DNA from: Tenacibaculum ovolyticum DSM 18103
Lineage (GTDB): Bacteria > Bacteroidota > Bacteroidia > Flavobacteriales > Flavobacteriaceae
Assembly (NCBI RefSeq): GCF_000430545.1
Contig: NZ_KE387163.1
Span: 895,045-959,044 of the forward strand
Length of the DNA: 64,000 bases
Reading direction: 5' to 3'
Program-made: the position numbers and the translations under genes
In this document: positions 27,108-36,335 of the stretch, piece by piece
Position numbering within the stretch: the first letter of the stretch is position 1
How the letters are laid out: each line of letters begins with the position of its first letter
The notes under the pieces: model-generated
What the model was told of the DNA's origin: nothing
Seen by the model: only the letters and a program-made list of their open reading frames with translations
The model's database searches: none

Positions 27108-27728
27108 TTACTTACCAAGTACATCTTTTTTCACCTTTGGTAATTCTAATTGATATTTAACAACAACTGTTCTTATTATAAAAATAACAGCTGCTGGTAT
27201 AACAAAATGAAGATCTTTGTTTATATTAAAATTACTTAAAATAAGATATACTACCCCACCTGCTAAACAAGCCGAGGCATAAATTTCCTTTTTAAATATT
27301 AATGGGACTTTTCGGGTAAGCACATCTCTAATTACCCCTCCAAAAACGGCAGATACCATCCCCATAACCAAAGCAACAAATGGATGTAAATCATATGCTA
27401 ATCCTTTTTCTAGGCCTGATAAAGTGAATACACTTATTCCAATCGTATCAAATAAAAACATCGTTTTACGTAAAGGAGCAATTCTACTTCTAAATAAAAA
27501 CGTAATCCCTACTGCTGTTAAAATTGTCCATATATAATTAATATCATTAATCCAGTTTATTGGATGTGCATTAATTAATACATCTCGCATCATACCTCCG
27601 CCTACAGCTGTTACGAAAGCGATAATAATAACACCGAATATGTCAAAGTCTTTTTTTATTGCAACCAATGCTCCACTTATAGCAAAAGCAAAAGTTCCTG
27701 CAATATCAAGGGTATAAATAATGTTCAC
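27108..27728 (-). CDS. TRIC/UPF0126 family cation channel
   Basis: This 206-aa membrane protein has seven hydrophobic segments arranged as two repeats, each with a glycine-rich motif: FAISGALVAIKK...TAVGGGMMRDVL and FTLSGLEKGL...SAVFGGVIRDVL. Prokaryotic relatives form trimeric monovalent-cation channels. Its start abuts the stop of the DEAD-box helicase gene (27729), suggesting cotranscription without implying a shared function. Confidence 0.9.
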   Translation of the reverse strand: MNIIYTLDIAGTFAFAISGALVAIKKDFDIFGVIIIAFVTAVGGGMMRDVLINAHPINWINDINYIWTILTAVGITFLFRSRIAPLRKTMFLFDTIGISVFTLSGLEKGLAYDLHPFVALVMGMVSAVFGGVIRDVLTRKVPLIFKKEIYASACLAGGVVYLILSNFNINKDLHFVIPAAVIFIIRTVVVKYQLELPKVKKDVLGK

Positions 27729-28847
27729 TTATATACTTATTTCAGAAAATTGTATTTGTAATGTTCTTTCAACTTCTTTAATATTATTTCTCTCATTATT
27801 AAGAATTAATACCAGTGATACTCCTTTTTTTCCTGCTCTTGCGGTTCTTCCACTTCTGTGAGTGTAATATTCAATTTGTTCTGGTAATTGATGATGTACA
27901 ACAAATCCTAAATTATGCACATCAATTCCTCTAGCAGCAACATCTGTTGATACTAATATTTGAAGGGTTTCTTTTTTAAAAGCACGCATTACTTTATCAC
28001 GTTCTTTCTGCTGCATATCTCCTTCTAAAGCTTCTACTGAAAAACCTTCTTCTTTTAACTCTCGTGTTAATTTTTGAGCTCCAGCCTTTGTTCTTGCAAA
28101 AATAATACCTCTTTCTTCGTGTCTTTTCTCTAAGAAACGAACAATAACATTTACCTTTTCAGGAATAGTAGTTTGCAAAAATTGATGTGTAATATTTGCG
28201 TTTACTAACGAATTCTTATTAACCTCAACTTGCTTTGCAGAAGTATCCATATATTTTTTAATTATACTTCTAATTTCTTCTGGCATTGTTGCTGAAAACA
28301 ACCATGTTTTTCTAGTTCCTGAAGTATATTTTAAAATACGATTTAACTCTAATTTAAACCCCATACTTAACATTTCGTCAGCCTCATCTAAAATTAACGT
28401 TTCAATATCTTTTAAATCAACATCTCCTCGCTCTATTAAATCAATTAAACGACCTGGTGTAGCTACAATTATATGTGTCGTTCTTTTTAAATTATTAATT
28501 TGACGTTCAATTTTCTCTCCTCCATAAACAGCTTCAACAAATATTTTACCATCTACATATTTCGTAAACTTAAATAATTGTTTTTTTATCTGCTGAACCA
28601 ATTCTCTTGTTGGTGATAAAATTAAAACTTGAGTCGTATTTTTTGATACATCTATTTTATGCAAAGCAGGTAAGCCATAAGCTGCTGTTTTACCAGTACC
28701 TGTTTGTGCTAATCCTATAAAATCAGCATTATTACCTAATAAATAAGGTATAGCTTCTTTCTGTACTTCAGTAGGAGTTGTTATTCCTAACTCTTTCAAC
28801 CCTGTTATGTATTCCTTTCGTACTCCTAATGCTCTAAATGTTGTCAT
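27729..28847 (-). CDS. DEAD-box ATP-dependent RNA helicase
   Basis: This 372-aa helicase has the Q-motif region PTEVQKEAIP, Walker A AQTGTGKT at 47-54, PTRELVQQ, DEAD followed by EMLSMGFK, SAT, and the C-terminal DVAARGID and HRSGRTARAG motifs. It lacks the long basic tail of many RhlE/DbpA-type helicases and ends right after the core. It probably remodels rRNA or mRNA structures. It sits between a thioesterase gene and a TRIC channel gene on the minus strand. Confidence 0.93.
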   Translation of the reverse strand: MTTFRALGVRKEYITGLKELGITTPTEVQKEAIPYLLGNNADFIGLAQTGTGKTAAYGLPALHKIDVSKNTTQVLILSPTRELVQQIKKQLFKFTKYVDGKIFVEAVYGGEKIERQINNLKRTTHIIVATPGRLIDLIERGDVDLKDIETLILDEADEMLSMGFKLELNRILKYTSGTRKTWLFSATMPEEIRSIIKKYMDTSAKQVEVNKNSLVNANITHQFLQTTIPEKVNVIVRFLEKRHEERGIIFARTKAGAQKLTRELKEEGFSVEALEGDMQQKERDKVMRAFKKETLQILVSTDVAARGIDVHNLGFVVHHQLPEQIEYYTHRSGRTARAGKKGVSLVLILNNERNNIKEVERTLQIQFSEISI

Positions 28848-28877
28848 TCTGTCAATTTATAAATGCAAAGATATTGC

Positions 28878-29270
28878 TTATTTTTCTCCTAAAAGTAAGT
28901 TTGTTACTTCTTTAGTTATTCTTTTTGGTTTTTGAGACGTTGCATCTAACAAACAAAATGTTGTTTGTGATTTAACTAAAAGTTCCTCTCCTCTACACAT
29001 TTCAAAATGACGGATAGATTTTATTCCTGCTGTTTCTCCAACCCATGTTTTTACGGTTATCTCATCTCCTAAAACACCTTGTTTTTTGTAATCTACTTCA
29101 TGCCTAATTACAAACCAAACATAATCTAACTGAGGAAGATCTTTTGTAAGTAATAGCCAATGACTGTTCGATACTTCTTGCATCCATTGAACATAAATCA
29201 CATTATTTACATGATTATACTCATCAATCTCGTTTAAAGTAACTATATATTTTTTTTCATACGAATTCAT
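28878..29270 (-). CDS. 4HBT-type hotdog thioesterase
   Basis: This 130-aa hotdog-fold acyl-CoA thioesterase carries the 4HBT active-site stretch DEYNHVNNVIYVQWMQEVSNSHW near the N-terminus, then a central helix and KTWVGETAGIKSIRHFEM. It probably hydrolyses acyl-CoA esters in the cytoplasm; chain length is unknown. It lies 30 bp upstream of the DEAD-box gene on the same strand. Confidence 0.88.
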   Translation of the reverse strand: MNSYEKKYIVTLNEIDEYNHVNNVIYVQWMQEVSNSHWLLLTKDLPQLDYVWFVIRHEVDYKKQGVLGDEITVKTWVGETAGIKSIRHFEMCRGEELLVKSQTTFCLLDATSQKPKRITKEVTNLLLGEK

Positions 29271-29371
29271 GTGACAAAACTACATGAATGATGTTAATTA
29301 TTACTTAAATCGACTGTTGATTTTACTGTTATAAGATAATATTTCTGATATTCGAATGTTTAAAATTATTT

Positions 29372-30718
29372 ATGAATAAAATTACTAGCAAATTTGGTAC
29401 AGAAAAGATAAGCAAATTACTTTTAAAGCAAGCTATACCAGCTTCTATAGGTATTTTAGTAATGTCTTTAAATATGATTGTTGATACTATTTTTGTTGGA
29501 CGCTGGATTAGCGTTATGGCTATAGCTGCTATTACTGTAGTATTACCTATCGCTTTTTTAATTTCTTCTATTGGAATGGGAATTGGAATTGGTGGGAGTT
29601 CTATAATTTCTAGAAATTTGGGTAAAGGAAATACTTTAAAAGCTTTTAATGTATTTGGTAATCAAATTAGCTTAACTGTTGGTTTATCTTTACTATTTGT
29701 AGTAATAGGAACTTTATTTTGTTTTCCTATTCTTCAATTATTTGGAGCTAATGGTACTATCGTAGCTCCTGCTACTGAATATTTTCATGTAATTATTTAT
29801 GGAGTTCCTTTTTTAGCATTTGCTATGATGGGAAACCCAGTTATAAGAGCTGTTGGCAAACCTAATTACGCCATGTTTACCATGATTTTACCAGCTATCG
29901 GTAACATTATTTTAGATATTATTTTCATTAAATTCATGAACTTAGGAATGTTTGGAGCCGGTTTAGCAACTTCAATTTCTTATGGAATAAGTGGGTTATT
30001 TGTTTTATGGTTTTTTCTGTCAAAAAACACGGAGCTTAAAATTATTCCAAAATATTTAAAAATCAATTTTTTAATTTTAAAAGAAATAATTGCTTTAGGT
30101 GGTATTACTATTGTTAGGCAAGGAACTATTAGTGTTTTAATTATTATTCTAAATTATACATTATTTAAATATGGCGGAGAAATATCAATAGCTGTGTATG
30201 GAATTATTAATAGAGTAATGATGTTTGCTCTCTTTCCTGTATTAGGTGTTACCCAAGGTTTTTTACCAATTGCTGGATATAATTATGGAGCTAATGATTC
30301 AAAAAGAGTTAAAGAATCTATTAAAGTTGCCATCTTATTCGGAACAGTAATCGCAACTTTTATTTTTATTTTAATAATGATATTTCCTACTCAATTAGTT
30401 AGTTTATTTACTAATGATAAAGAACTATTAAGTCGCACACCTAATGCTTTAATTATAGCATTTTTAGCTATCCCTGTAATTACGACACAATTAATTGGTT
30501 CAGCTTATTTTCAAGCAGCTGGTAAAGCTTTACCAGCTTTACTGTTAACATTATTAAAACAAGGTTTTTTCTTAATACCATTGGTATATATTTTACCTAA
30601 ATTTCATGGAATAAACGGCGTATGGATGTCTTTTCCCATAGCTGATATTTTATCGACTATCGTTACTTTTTTTTTCCTACAAAAAGAAATCAGATTAAAC
30701 CTAAAATGTAAAATTTAA
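29372..30718 (+). CDS. MATE family efflux transporter
   Basis: This 448-aa inner-membrane protein has twelve predicted membrane segments and two homologous halves, each opening with the MATE pattern (PASIGILVMSLNMIVDTIFVGRWI, and VRQGTISVLIIILNYTLFKYG). MATE pumps export cationic drugs or metabolites by sodium or proton exchange. It begins about 100 bp after the divergent thioesterase start and is followed by a TetR gene with its own promoter, so control by that regulator is possible but not shown. Confidence 0.92.
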   Translation: MNKITSKFGTEKISKLLLKQAIPASIGILVMSLNMIVDTIFVGRWISVMAIAAITVVLPIAFLISSIGMGIGIGGSSIISRNLGKGNTLKAFNVFGNQISLTVGLSLLFVVIGTLFCFPILQLFGANGTIVAPATEYFHVIIYGVPFLAFAMMGNPVIRAVGKPNYAMFTMILPAIGNIILDIIFIKFMNLGMFGAGLATSISYGISGLFVLWFFLSKNTELKIIPKYLKINFLILKEIIALGGITIVRQGTISVLIIILNYTLFKYGGEISIAVYGIINRVMMFALFPVLGVTQGFLPIAGYNYGANDSKRVKESIKVAILFGTVIATFIFILIMIFPTQLVSLFTNDKELLSRTPNALIIAFLAIPVITTQLIGSAYFQAAGKALPALLLTLLKQGFFLIPLVYILPKFHGINGVWMSFPIADILSTIVTFFFLQKEIRLNLKCKI

Positions 30719-30731
30719 CACTTCTTTTTAA

Positions 30732-30759
30732 TTGTGTATTAAAAAAAGTTATACATTTG
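30732..30759 (+). promoter_or_regulatory. Promoter of the TetR gene
   Basis: TTG at 30732-30734 and TACATTTG at 30752-30759 with 17 bp between fit the Bacteroidota consensus. The -7 box overlaps the operator that follows. Confidence 0.65.
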
Positions 30760-30774
30760 AAACGTTCATTTCAA
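30757..30774. promoter_or_regulatory. TetR operator 1 (autoregulatory), TTGAAACGTTCATTTCAA
   Basis: An 18-bp imperfect palindrome (half-sites TTGAAACG and TTGAAATG) overlaps the -7 box of the tetR promoter and ends 4 bp before the ATG. It shares its half-site with operator 2 before the SDR gene, which points to binding by the same repressor. Confidence 0.7.
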
Positions 30775-30778
30775 TAAG

Positions 30779-31357
30779 ATGCCAAAAGTAGAAACATTTA
30801 ATAAAGAAGCTGTAATAAAACAGGCAACTGAAGTTTTTCATCGTAAAAGCTACAGTTTAACATCTATGCAAGATCTAGTAGATGCCACTGGTTTAAACCG
30901 TTCGAGTATATATAATTCTTTTGGTAGCAAACTTGACCTTTATATGGTTTGCTTAAAGGACTATCAAGCTTCTTTTAAATGTACTGTTGAAAAAGTATTA
31001 AGTAATGTAAATTCCCCTCTTCAAGCAATAGAAGCTATTTTTAACTTAAACGTTAAAAACAATAAAGCAAATAATAACATAGGTTGCTTAATTAATAATT
31101 GTACTTCAGAAATGGCCAATCAAGAAGTTACAATTAATAACTTTTTGAATAATAATCATAAAAATATGATTCAATTATTTCAAGAACTTATAGAAAAAGG
31201 ACAACAAGAAGGTTCTATTAATAACAATAATTCTTCTCATGGATATGCATTATACTTACTAAACGCTATTCAAGGTTTAAGTATTTCTGGTATTTTAATG
31301 AACGATTGTAATCAACTAGAAGGCATCGTGAAAACAACCCTTTCTATATTAAAATAA
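30779..31357 (+). CDS. TetR/AcrR family transcriptional repressor
   Basis: This 192-aa protein has an N-terminal TetR helix-turn-helix (residues ~8-55: FNKEAVIKQATEVFHRKSYSLTSMQDLVDATGLNRSSIYNSFGSKLDLY) and a C-terminal ligand-binding helical domain containing NNIGCLINNCTSEMANQ, typical of the AcrR subgroup with short C-terminal domains. Its own promoter overlaps a palindrome sharing half-sites with one before the downstream SDR gene, so it very likely represses both. The ligand is unknown; an aldehyde or quinone-type inducer is common in such pairs. Confidence 0.93.
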   Translation: MPKVETFNKEAVIKQATEVFHRKSYSLTSMQDLVDATGLNRSSIYNSFGSKLDLYMVCLKDYQASFKCTVEKVLSNVNSPLQAIEAIFNLNVKNNKANNNIGCLINNCTSEMANQEVTINNFLNNNHKNMIQLFQELIEKGQQEGSINNNNSSHGYALYLLNAIQGLSISGILMNDCNQLEGIVKTTLSILK

Positions 31358-31371
31358 TTTTTTTTAACTCA

Positions 31372-31393
31372 ATTTGAAACGAACGTTTCAAAT
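31372..31393. promoter_or_regulatory. TetR operator 2 upstream of the SDR gene
   Basis: A perfect palindrome with 10-bp arms ATTTGAAACG/CGTTTCAAAT around a central AA. It ends 14 bp before the SDR start and includes the TTTG of a possible -7 box (TCAATTTG). The half-site matches operator 1. Confidence 0.8.
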
Positions 31394-31407
31394 AAAAACA
31401 AATAACA

Positions 31408-32157
31408 ATGAATAAATTACAAAACAAGGTAGCAGTAATTACAGGTGCAAATAGTGGAATCGGTTTAGCAACTGCCAAATTATTTTTAAAACACGGAGCT
31501 AAACTAGTGTTGGCTGGTAGAAGAGAAAACGCTTTAAAAGAAGCAACAAAAGATTTAAAAGGTGAATACATAACTGTTGTTGCAGATGTATCTAAAGAGG
31601 AAGATAATATAGTATTAATCAAAAAAGCTGTTGAAAAATATGGCAAAATAGATGTTCTTTATTTAAATGCTGGGGTTGCACCGGTTGCTCCTACTACTGA
31701 TATTACAATAGATCATTATAATGAAGTTTTTGACATTAATGTTAAAGGTCCGATATTAGCTGTAAAAGAAGCTCTAGCTCATATGAATGATAAAGGTAGT
31801 ATACTATTTACAAATTCTATTGTTCATCAAAAAGGGTTTGACGGCCTGTCTGTTTACTCGGCTAGTAAAGGTGCATTAAGAGCATACGCTAGAGTATTAA
31901 CTTCTGAAGTGAAATCTAGAGGTATTCGTGTAAACTCAATTGCACCCGGCCCTATAGATACTCCAATATACGGTAAAATGGGATTACCACAAGAAGTTTT
32001 AGAAGAAATGGGGAAAGGTTTTGCTAGTCAAGTACCTTTAGGTAGGTTCGGAACTTCAGAAGAAATTGCTAATACAGCATTATTCTTAGCTTCCGATGAT
32101 GCTTCATATATTAATGGTGTTGAATTAGAGGTTGATGGTGGATTAAGTCAAATATAA
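31408..32157 (+). CDS. Short-chain dehydrogenase/reductase (SDR)
   Basis: This 249-aa classical SDR has a cofactor-binding TGANSGIG at 12-19, NAG at 87-89, and active-site residues Ser137, Tyr150 and Lys154 (YSASK). GRR at 37-39 suggests preference for NADP(H). It is expected to oxidise or reduce a small alcohol, ketone or quinone in the cytoplasm. A perfect palindrome matching the upstream TetR autoregulatory site lies directly before it, so expression is probably induced when the TetR repressor binds its ligand. Confidence 0.93.
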   Translation: MNKLQNKVAVITGANSGIGLATAKLFLKHGAKLVLAGRRENALKEATKDLKGEYITVVADVSKEEDNIVLIKKAVEKYGKIDVLYLNAGVAPVAPTTDITIDHYNEVFDINVKGPILAVKEALAHMNDKGSILFTNSIVHQKGFDGLSVYSASKGALRAYARVLTSEVKSRGIRVNSIAPGPIDTPIYGKMGLPQEVLEEMGKGFASQVPLGRFGTSEEIANTALFLASDDASYINGVELEVDGGLSQI

Positions 32158-32168
32158 CTTTAACGAAG

Positions 32169-32197
32169 AAAGCTGAGATTATATCTCAGCTTTTTTT
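32169..32197 (+). terminator. Terminator after the SDR gene
   Basis: 11-bp stem AAAGCTGAGAT/ATCTCAGCTTT with a 3-nt loop, followed by a T run, 11 bp after the stop codon. Confidence 0.88.
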
Positions 32198-32417
32198 CAT
32201 AATTATTATTCTAATTTAATCCTATCTATAATTCTCTTTAAAATAAAATTAAGTATTATAATTATCTGTAAATCTAATCAATAGTCATAAAATCAATGGT
32301 GTCGTTTTCAACTTATCTTTCTAATTTTATTTATCTTTATTTCGAATATATGAAATGGTAAAACTAGAATCTCATTTTTTTTAAATATTAAAGTAGTAAA
32401 CTTAAATAATGGGAAAT

Positions 32418-33194
32418 TTACTTTTTAATAGCACAAAAAAAATCAAGAGTGTTTTTATCGCATTTATCTGTCAAGATATAATCTTCTGAAGAGATTTTAT
32501 GCACTAGATTCTTATGTTTTTTAAGTAATTTTTTTCTATTTATTCTATTGAGTACTTCATAAGGTAATTTAAGTAATAAAGAAGGTAGTTTCTTCTCTAA
32601 ACCAAAATAATCCCATTTTAAAATTTTTCTAACTCTTTTTTTATTTTCACTATAATACTGGCTTGAAACTTCATTTCCTTTTATACCTTTTATTACGACA
32701 GATTTAAATATAGAATTTAAAAGCACATCTAATTCTTTATATTGATACTCTCTGTAATGCCAAGGATTTCTTGCTACTGATTGCTCAACATTTGGAGTTG
32801 TTAAAAATAAAGTCCCATTAGGTTTTAATTTTTTATAAATTTCTTTCAAAAATTGAACATCATTTTTTATGTGCTCAATTACTTGAAAGCATACAACAAA
32901 ATCTAAACTTTCATCTTTTATTTGTGGTAACGGAGGAGCTTTTTGTTTTATAACGGTTGCCTCAGGGAACTTTTTAGCAAGCTCGTTAACTGCATAATTC
33001 GCTTTATCTATAGCATAGATATCTGTACATTTTTCTTTTAATAAATTAAGTCCATATCCCTCACCTGGACCAATTTCAAGTAAAGAACCATAAACTTTAT
33101 TTTTAATAAGTTCATAGGCTTTTCTTGTTCGCTGATACAAAGGTGAATCAGATGATATTTTTGAAGAAGTAACTTCTGTTGAAAAAAAGAACAT
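32418..33194 (-). CDS. Class I SAM-dependent methyltransferase
   Basis: This 258-aa protein has SAM motif I at 39-48 (LEIGPGEGYG), an acidic motif II (IYAIDK), and the typical DFVVCFQVIEHIKNDVQFLKEIYKKLKPNGTLFLTTPN. This is the Methyltransf_11/23 pattern seen in glycan, lipid and small-molecule methyltransferases. It lies 4 bp downstream of the DUF2723 gene on the same strand and is probably cotranscribed, so a role in modifying a surface glycan or lipid is possible but only inferred. Confidence 0.88.
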   Translation of the reverse strand: MFFFSTEVTSSKISSDSPLYQRTRKAYELIKNKVYGSLLEIGPGEGYGLNLLKEKCTDIYAIDKANYAVNELAKKFPEATVIKQKAPPLPQIKDESLDFVVCFQVIEHIKNDVQFLKEIYKKLKPNGTLFLTTPNVEQSVARNPWHYREYQYKELDVLLNSIFKSVVIKGIKGNEVSSQYYSENKKRVRKILKWDYFGLEKKLPSLLLKLPYEVLNRINRKKLLKKHKNLVHKISSEDYILTDKCDKNTLDFFCAIKK

Positions 33195-33198
33195 ATAA

Positions 33199-36100
33199 TT
33201 AATAAGGCCAGTTTTTAAGCTTCCATTTTTTTAATTGCTTTTTAAGCAAATTCAATTCAGCTATTTTGTGATTATAATATTTAGGATTATATGCTTTTAT
33301 TTGAAATATCATTTGCTCATAACGTTTCATTAAGCTATTTGTATATCTTACATTAATAATTGGTCTAGGTGGATTAAAAGAAAGTATCCATTTCAGTTCA
33401 TTTTCAATATTTTCTATAGCAGTTGAACAAATTTTATATCCTTCTACTCTTTTATTAATACGATAATAAAGTTTTCCAAGAGCAAACCCAAATTCATGAA
33501 AAGGTATTGATTCATTTGGTAGCGTTTTTATACAGTAATCTAGTGCACTTTCTGCTTCTTTAATATTGTTTTTTTCTATTAACGATTGTGCTAAAAAATA
33601 GTAAGATCTTCTTAAAATATTTTTAGAGATACTAACAGATTCATCAGTTACTTTAGAATCAATATTATTCTGTTTTTTAAAAGGATTTGAAGTTACTAAG
33701 TTTTTAAAAGAAGTCCTAGTATCTACAATTTTTGGATTTAATTTATCTTTAGGTCTAATCATTGGAAGTAACTCGAAAACAATTCCTTTTTGAATTAAAT
33801 AATTGTCAAGCCCTAAAAAATGCTTTTTATCTCCGGTTTCAGCGAAGCAAATAGAACGATTTTTAAGATTGTTACCTATAATATCTAGTAAAATAACATC
33901 ATTTTTATAAAAGATATTTTTTTTATACGACCATTTTAAAGTATCTATTTTTTTAATACTCCAGTCAGATGTTTTATTATTTTTCTGAATAGGTAAAATA
34001 AAATTTTCAGTTGGCATTAAATAAAATTCACTCCCTTGAAGTTTTATTTTATTTTTAGAGTTATTAAGAAAATTACCTACCTTTTTTAGGTTAAAGTATT
34101 TATTAGTTATTTTACGTAAAGGAATTTCTGTATCAATTTTGGAATTAATAAAATCATCATTAAGAGAAATAGTAATAGGTTTAGATTTATTAATTTTCAC
34201 TTTTAATTTTTGAGCATACCAATCTAATTGTAATTGATCAAAATTTATTATTCTTACGTCTGTTCTGTAATTTTCAACCTCTTGTAGGTACCAAAGAGGA
34301 AAAGTCATATTATCGTAGTTCGTAATCAAGATAGCTTGTTCAGGGCAAGCATCTAAATATGCTTTTCCAAGTTCAAAAGCAAAAACCTCCTTCTTTCTGT
34401 AGTGACTATCAAAACCTTTAGCTAATAATTGAACAGGAGAAACAAATAAAGTAATTAGTCCGATCGTTAAAATTCTAATTTTCTCATTTTTTATAAATTT
34501 AAATAATGAGAATAAACTATTAACAGACAGGCCTATCCATATACATAAAAAAATAAATGAACCCGCAAAAATATAATCTCTTTCACGAATTAATACACTT
34601 TGTGGCACTGGGTTAACATAAATTGTTATTCCAATACCAAAGGTTAAAAACAATAAGATAGAAGTTAAAAAGTAAACTTTTTGCTTACGCAATTGGTACA
34701 AACCTAATAAACCAAGTAAAAATGGAATTCCGTAGAAAACAGTATTGCTATTTAAATTTTTAAAATATTTTGGAATAACTGATTCGTTTCCTATCCTATA
34801 TCTATCAATAAAATTAAAACCAGAAGCCCAGTTACCTTTTGTTATACTTCCTGTTCCTTTAAATGTATTTTGAACTCCAACAAAATTTTGAAATAAATAT
34901 CTTAAATATAGCCAGTTTACTTGATAGTTGTAAAAAAAAGATAAATTTTCATAAAAAGTAGGTTTATTAATACTTTTCTTTAACTCGGGTAAAAAAACAG
35001 GAGTCCCTTTTATAGTCGTCCAAGTATTATATGCTTCTTTATTAATATTGTTTTTATGAAAAACTCTCGGGAAGAACAAATTAAACTTTTTATCATAATT
35101 ATAAATACTATTCTTACCATCATTAATAGTAGTATATTTCTTTTTAGTAGGACTATATTTTAATGTAGGTTTTCCATCTAAAAAAGGAGTCTTACTATTT
35201 AAAGGAGCATTGAAAGAAGTCCCTTTTAATAAAGGAATATTAGAAAGACCAAACTGTTCAGCTCTAATATACTTTAATAAATCTAAGGAAGTTAAAGTTG
35301 TGTTAGATACAGCTGTATTTACTTGTGATCTTACTAAGGGCATTATGTATGAAGAAAAACCTACATAAAACATAAGTAAACAAAGTAAAATATAATTAAG
35401 CGTAAATTTTCGTAACTTATGACTTATAAAAACACTTAAAATTATACTTAAAATAAGTGCAATATAACCTAAAGTAGTTCCGAAATTAACAGGAAACTTT
35501 AATGTGTTAACCATCCAAATATCAAAAGAGGATAAAACAGAAATAGTTCCTTGAAATATTATATTAAGAAAAATAAAAAATAGAACTAATCCAAAAAACA
35601 AAGAAAGAAGAATATGCTTTGTTTTAAAACCAATTTTTTTATTAAAAAAAATAAGTGTCAGAGGTATTATTACAGCTAAATTAATCAGGTGTACTCCAAG
35701 TGAAATACCCAATAAAAGAAAAATTACTAATAATAGTTTTTTTTCTTGTCTTTTATTTTTGACTTCTTCCCATTTCAAAATTAACCAAAAAATTAAAATC
35801 AATAAAAAGAAAGACAAAGTGTATACTTCTGTTTCTGTAGAAGCAACCCAAAAGCTATGACAAAAAGCAAATGATAAGGCTCCAATAATTCCTGAAATAT
35901 TATGAATTTTGTTACTTCTATTAGGTGTTATTTTTCTAGAAAATATTACAATTATTTTAAATAAATAAGCAACAGATAAAGCTCCAAAAAGAGATGAAAT
36001 TAAATTAGAAACAATAATCGGTTTTATAAAGAAAAAAACTCCTATTAAAATATTACCTATAAGGGTATAAAAAGGCGCGCCTGCAGGGTGTGTTGTTTGT

Positions 36101-36237
36101 AAAGAATAATTAGAAACAACAAATTCTGGGCTATCCCAAAAAGTTATAGAATTAGGAATGCAAATTGCATAAATAATAAAAGAGATTAAAAATAATCCCC
36201 AGCTGACAATTGTTTGGGTTGATCTCACAGACCTCAA
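33199..36237 (-). CDS. DUF2723 (protein O-mannosyltransferase-like) membrane protein
   Basis: This 1012-aa integral membrane protein has a large N-terminal set of membrane helices and the DUF2723 signature near residues 31-52 (ITFWDSPEFVVSNY, then TTHPAGAPFY) with conserved acids D35 and E38, the presumed catalytic region of GT-C type transferases. The C-terminal ~450 residues are mostly soluble, with TPR-like helices near the end (EAESALDYCIKTLPNESIPFHEF). Bacteroidota carry such proteins and are thought to use them in protein or surface glycosylation. The frame opens at TTG (36237), but a TATATTTG promoter box overlaps that codon, so a GTG at 36228 may be the real start. It diverges from the repeat adhesin gene. 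Confidence 0.85.
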   Translation of the reverse strand: MRSVRSTQTIVSWGLFLISFIIYAICIPNSITFWDSPEFVVSNYSLQTTHPAGAPFYTLIGNILIGVFFFIKPIIVSNLISSLFGALSVAYLFKIIVIFSRKITPNRSNKIHNISGIIGALSFAFCHSFWVASTETEVYTLSFFLLILIFWLILKWEEVKNKRQEKKLLLVIFLLLGISLGVHLINLAVIIPLTLIFFNKKIGFKTKHILLSLFFGLVLFFIFLNIIFQGTISVLSSFDIWMVNTLKFPVNFGTTLGYIALILSIILSVFISHKLRKFTLNYILLCLLMFYVGFSSYIMPLVRSQVNTAVSNTTLTSLDLLKYIRAEQFGLSNIPLLKGTSFNAPLNSKTPFLDGKPTLKYSPTKKKYTTINDGKNSIYNYDKKFNLFFPRVFHKNNINKEAYNTWTTIKGTPVFLPELKKSINKPTFYENLSFFYNYQVNWLYLRYLFQNFVGVQNTFKGTGSITKGNWASGFNFIDRYRIGNESVIPKYFKNLNSNTVFYGIPFLLGLLGLYQLRKQKVYFLTSILLFLTFGIGITIYVNPVPQSVLIRERDYIFAGSFIFLCIWIGLSVNSLFSLFKFIKNEKIRILTIGLITLFVSPVQLLAKGFDSHYRKKEVFAFELGKAYLDACPEQAILITNYDNMTFPLWYLQEVENYRTDVRIINFDQLQLDWYAQKLKVKINKSKPITISLNDDFINSKIDTEIPLRKITNKYFNLKKVGNFLNNSKNKIKLQGSEFYLMPTENFILPIQKNNKTSDWSIKKIDTLKWSYKKNIFYKNDVILLDIIGNNLKNRSICFAETGDKKHFLGLDNYLIQKGIVFELLPMIRPKDKLNPKIVDTRTSFKNLVTSNPFKKQNNIDSKVTDESVSISKNILRRSYYFLAQSLIEKNNIKEAESALDYCIKTLPNESIPFHEFGFALGKLYYRINKRVEGYKICSTAIENIENELKWILSFNPPRPIINVRYTNSLMKRYEQMIFQIKAYNPKYYNHKIAELNLLKKQLKKWKLKNWPY

Positions 36238-36304
36238 ATATATAATAAATAAATTCAGAACTAAAAGTTAATTTTTTTTTTAAAACAATGTTAATTTTAA
36301 TCTG

Positions 36305-36312
36305 TAATTTTG
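36305..36312 (+). promoter_or_regulatory. -7 box TAATTTTG upstream of the repeat adhesin
   Basis: TAATTTTG fits TAnnTTTG and ends 23 bp before the ATG at 36336. It argues against the earlier in-frame ATG at 36288, which lies upstream of this box. Confidence 0.5.
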
Positions 36313-36335
36313 TCATAACCAAACAATTAAACGAA

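Noticed and set aside
28201..28220. Third copy of the AACGAATTC repeat in the DEAD-box gene
   Set aside because: Only part of the 19-mer matches, and it lies in conserved coding sequence.
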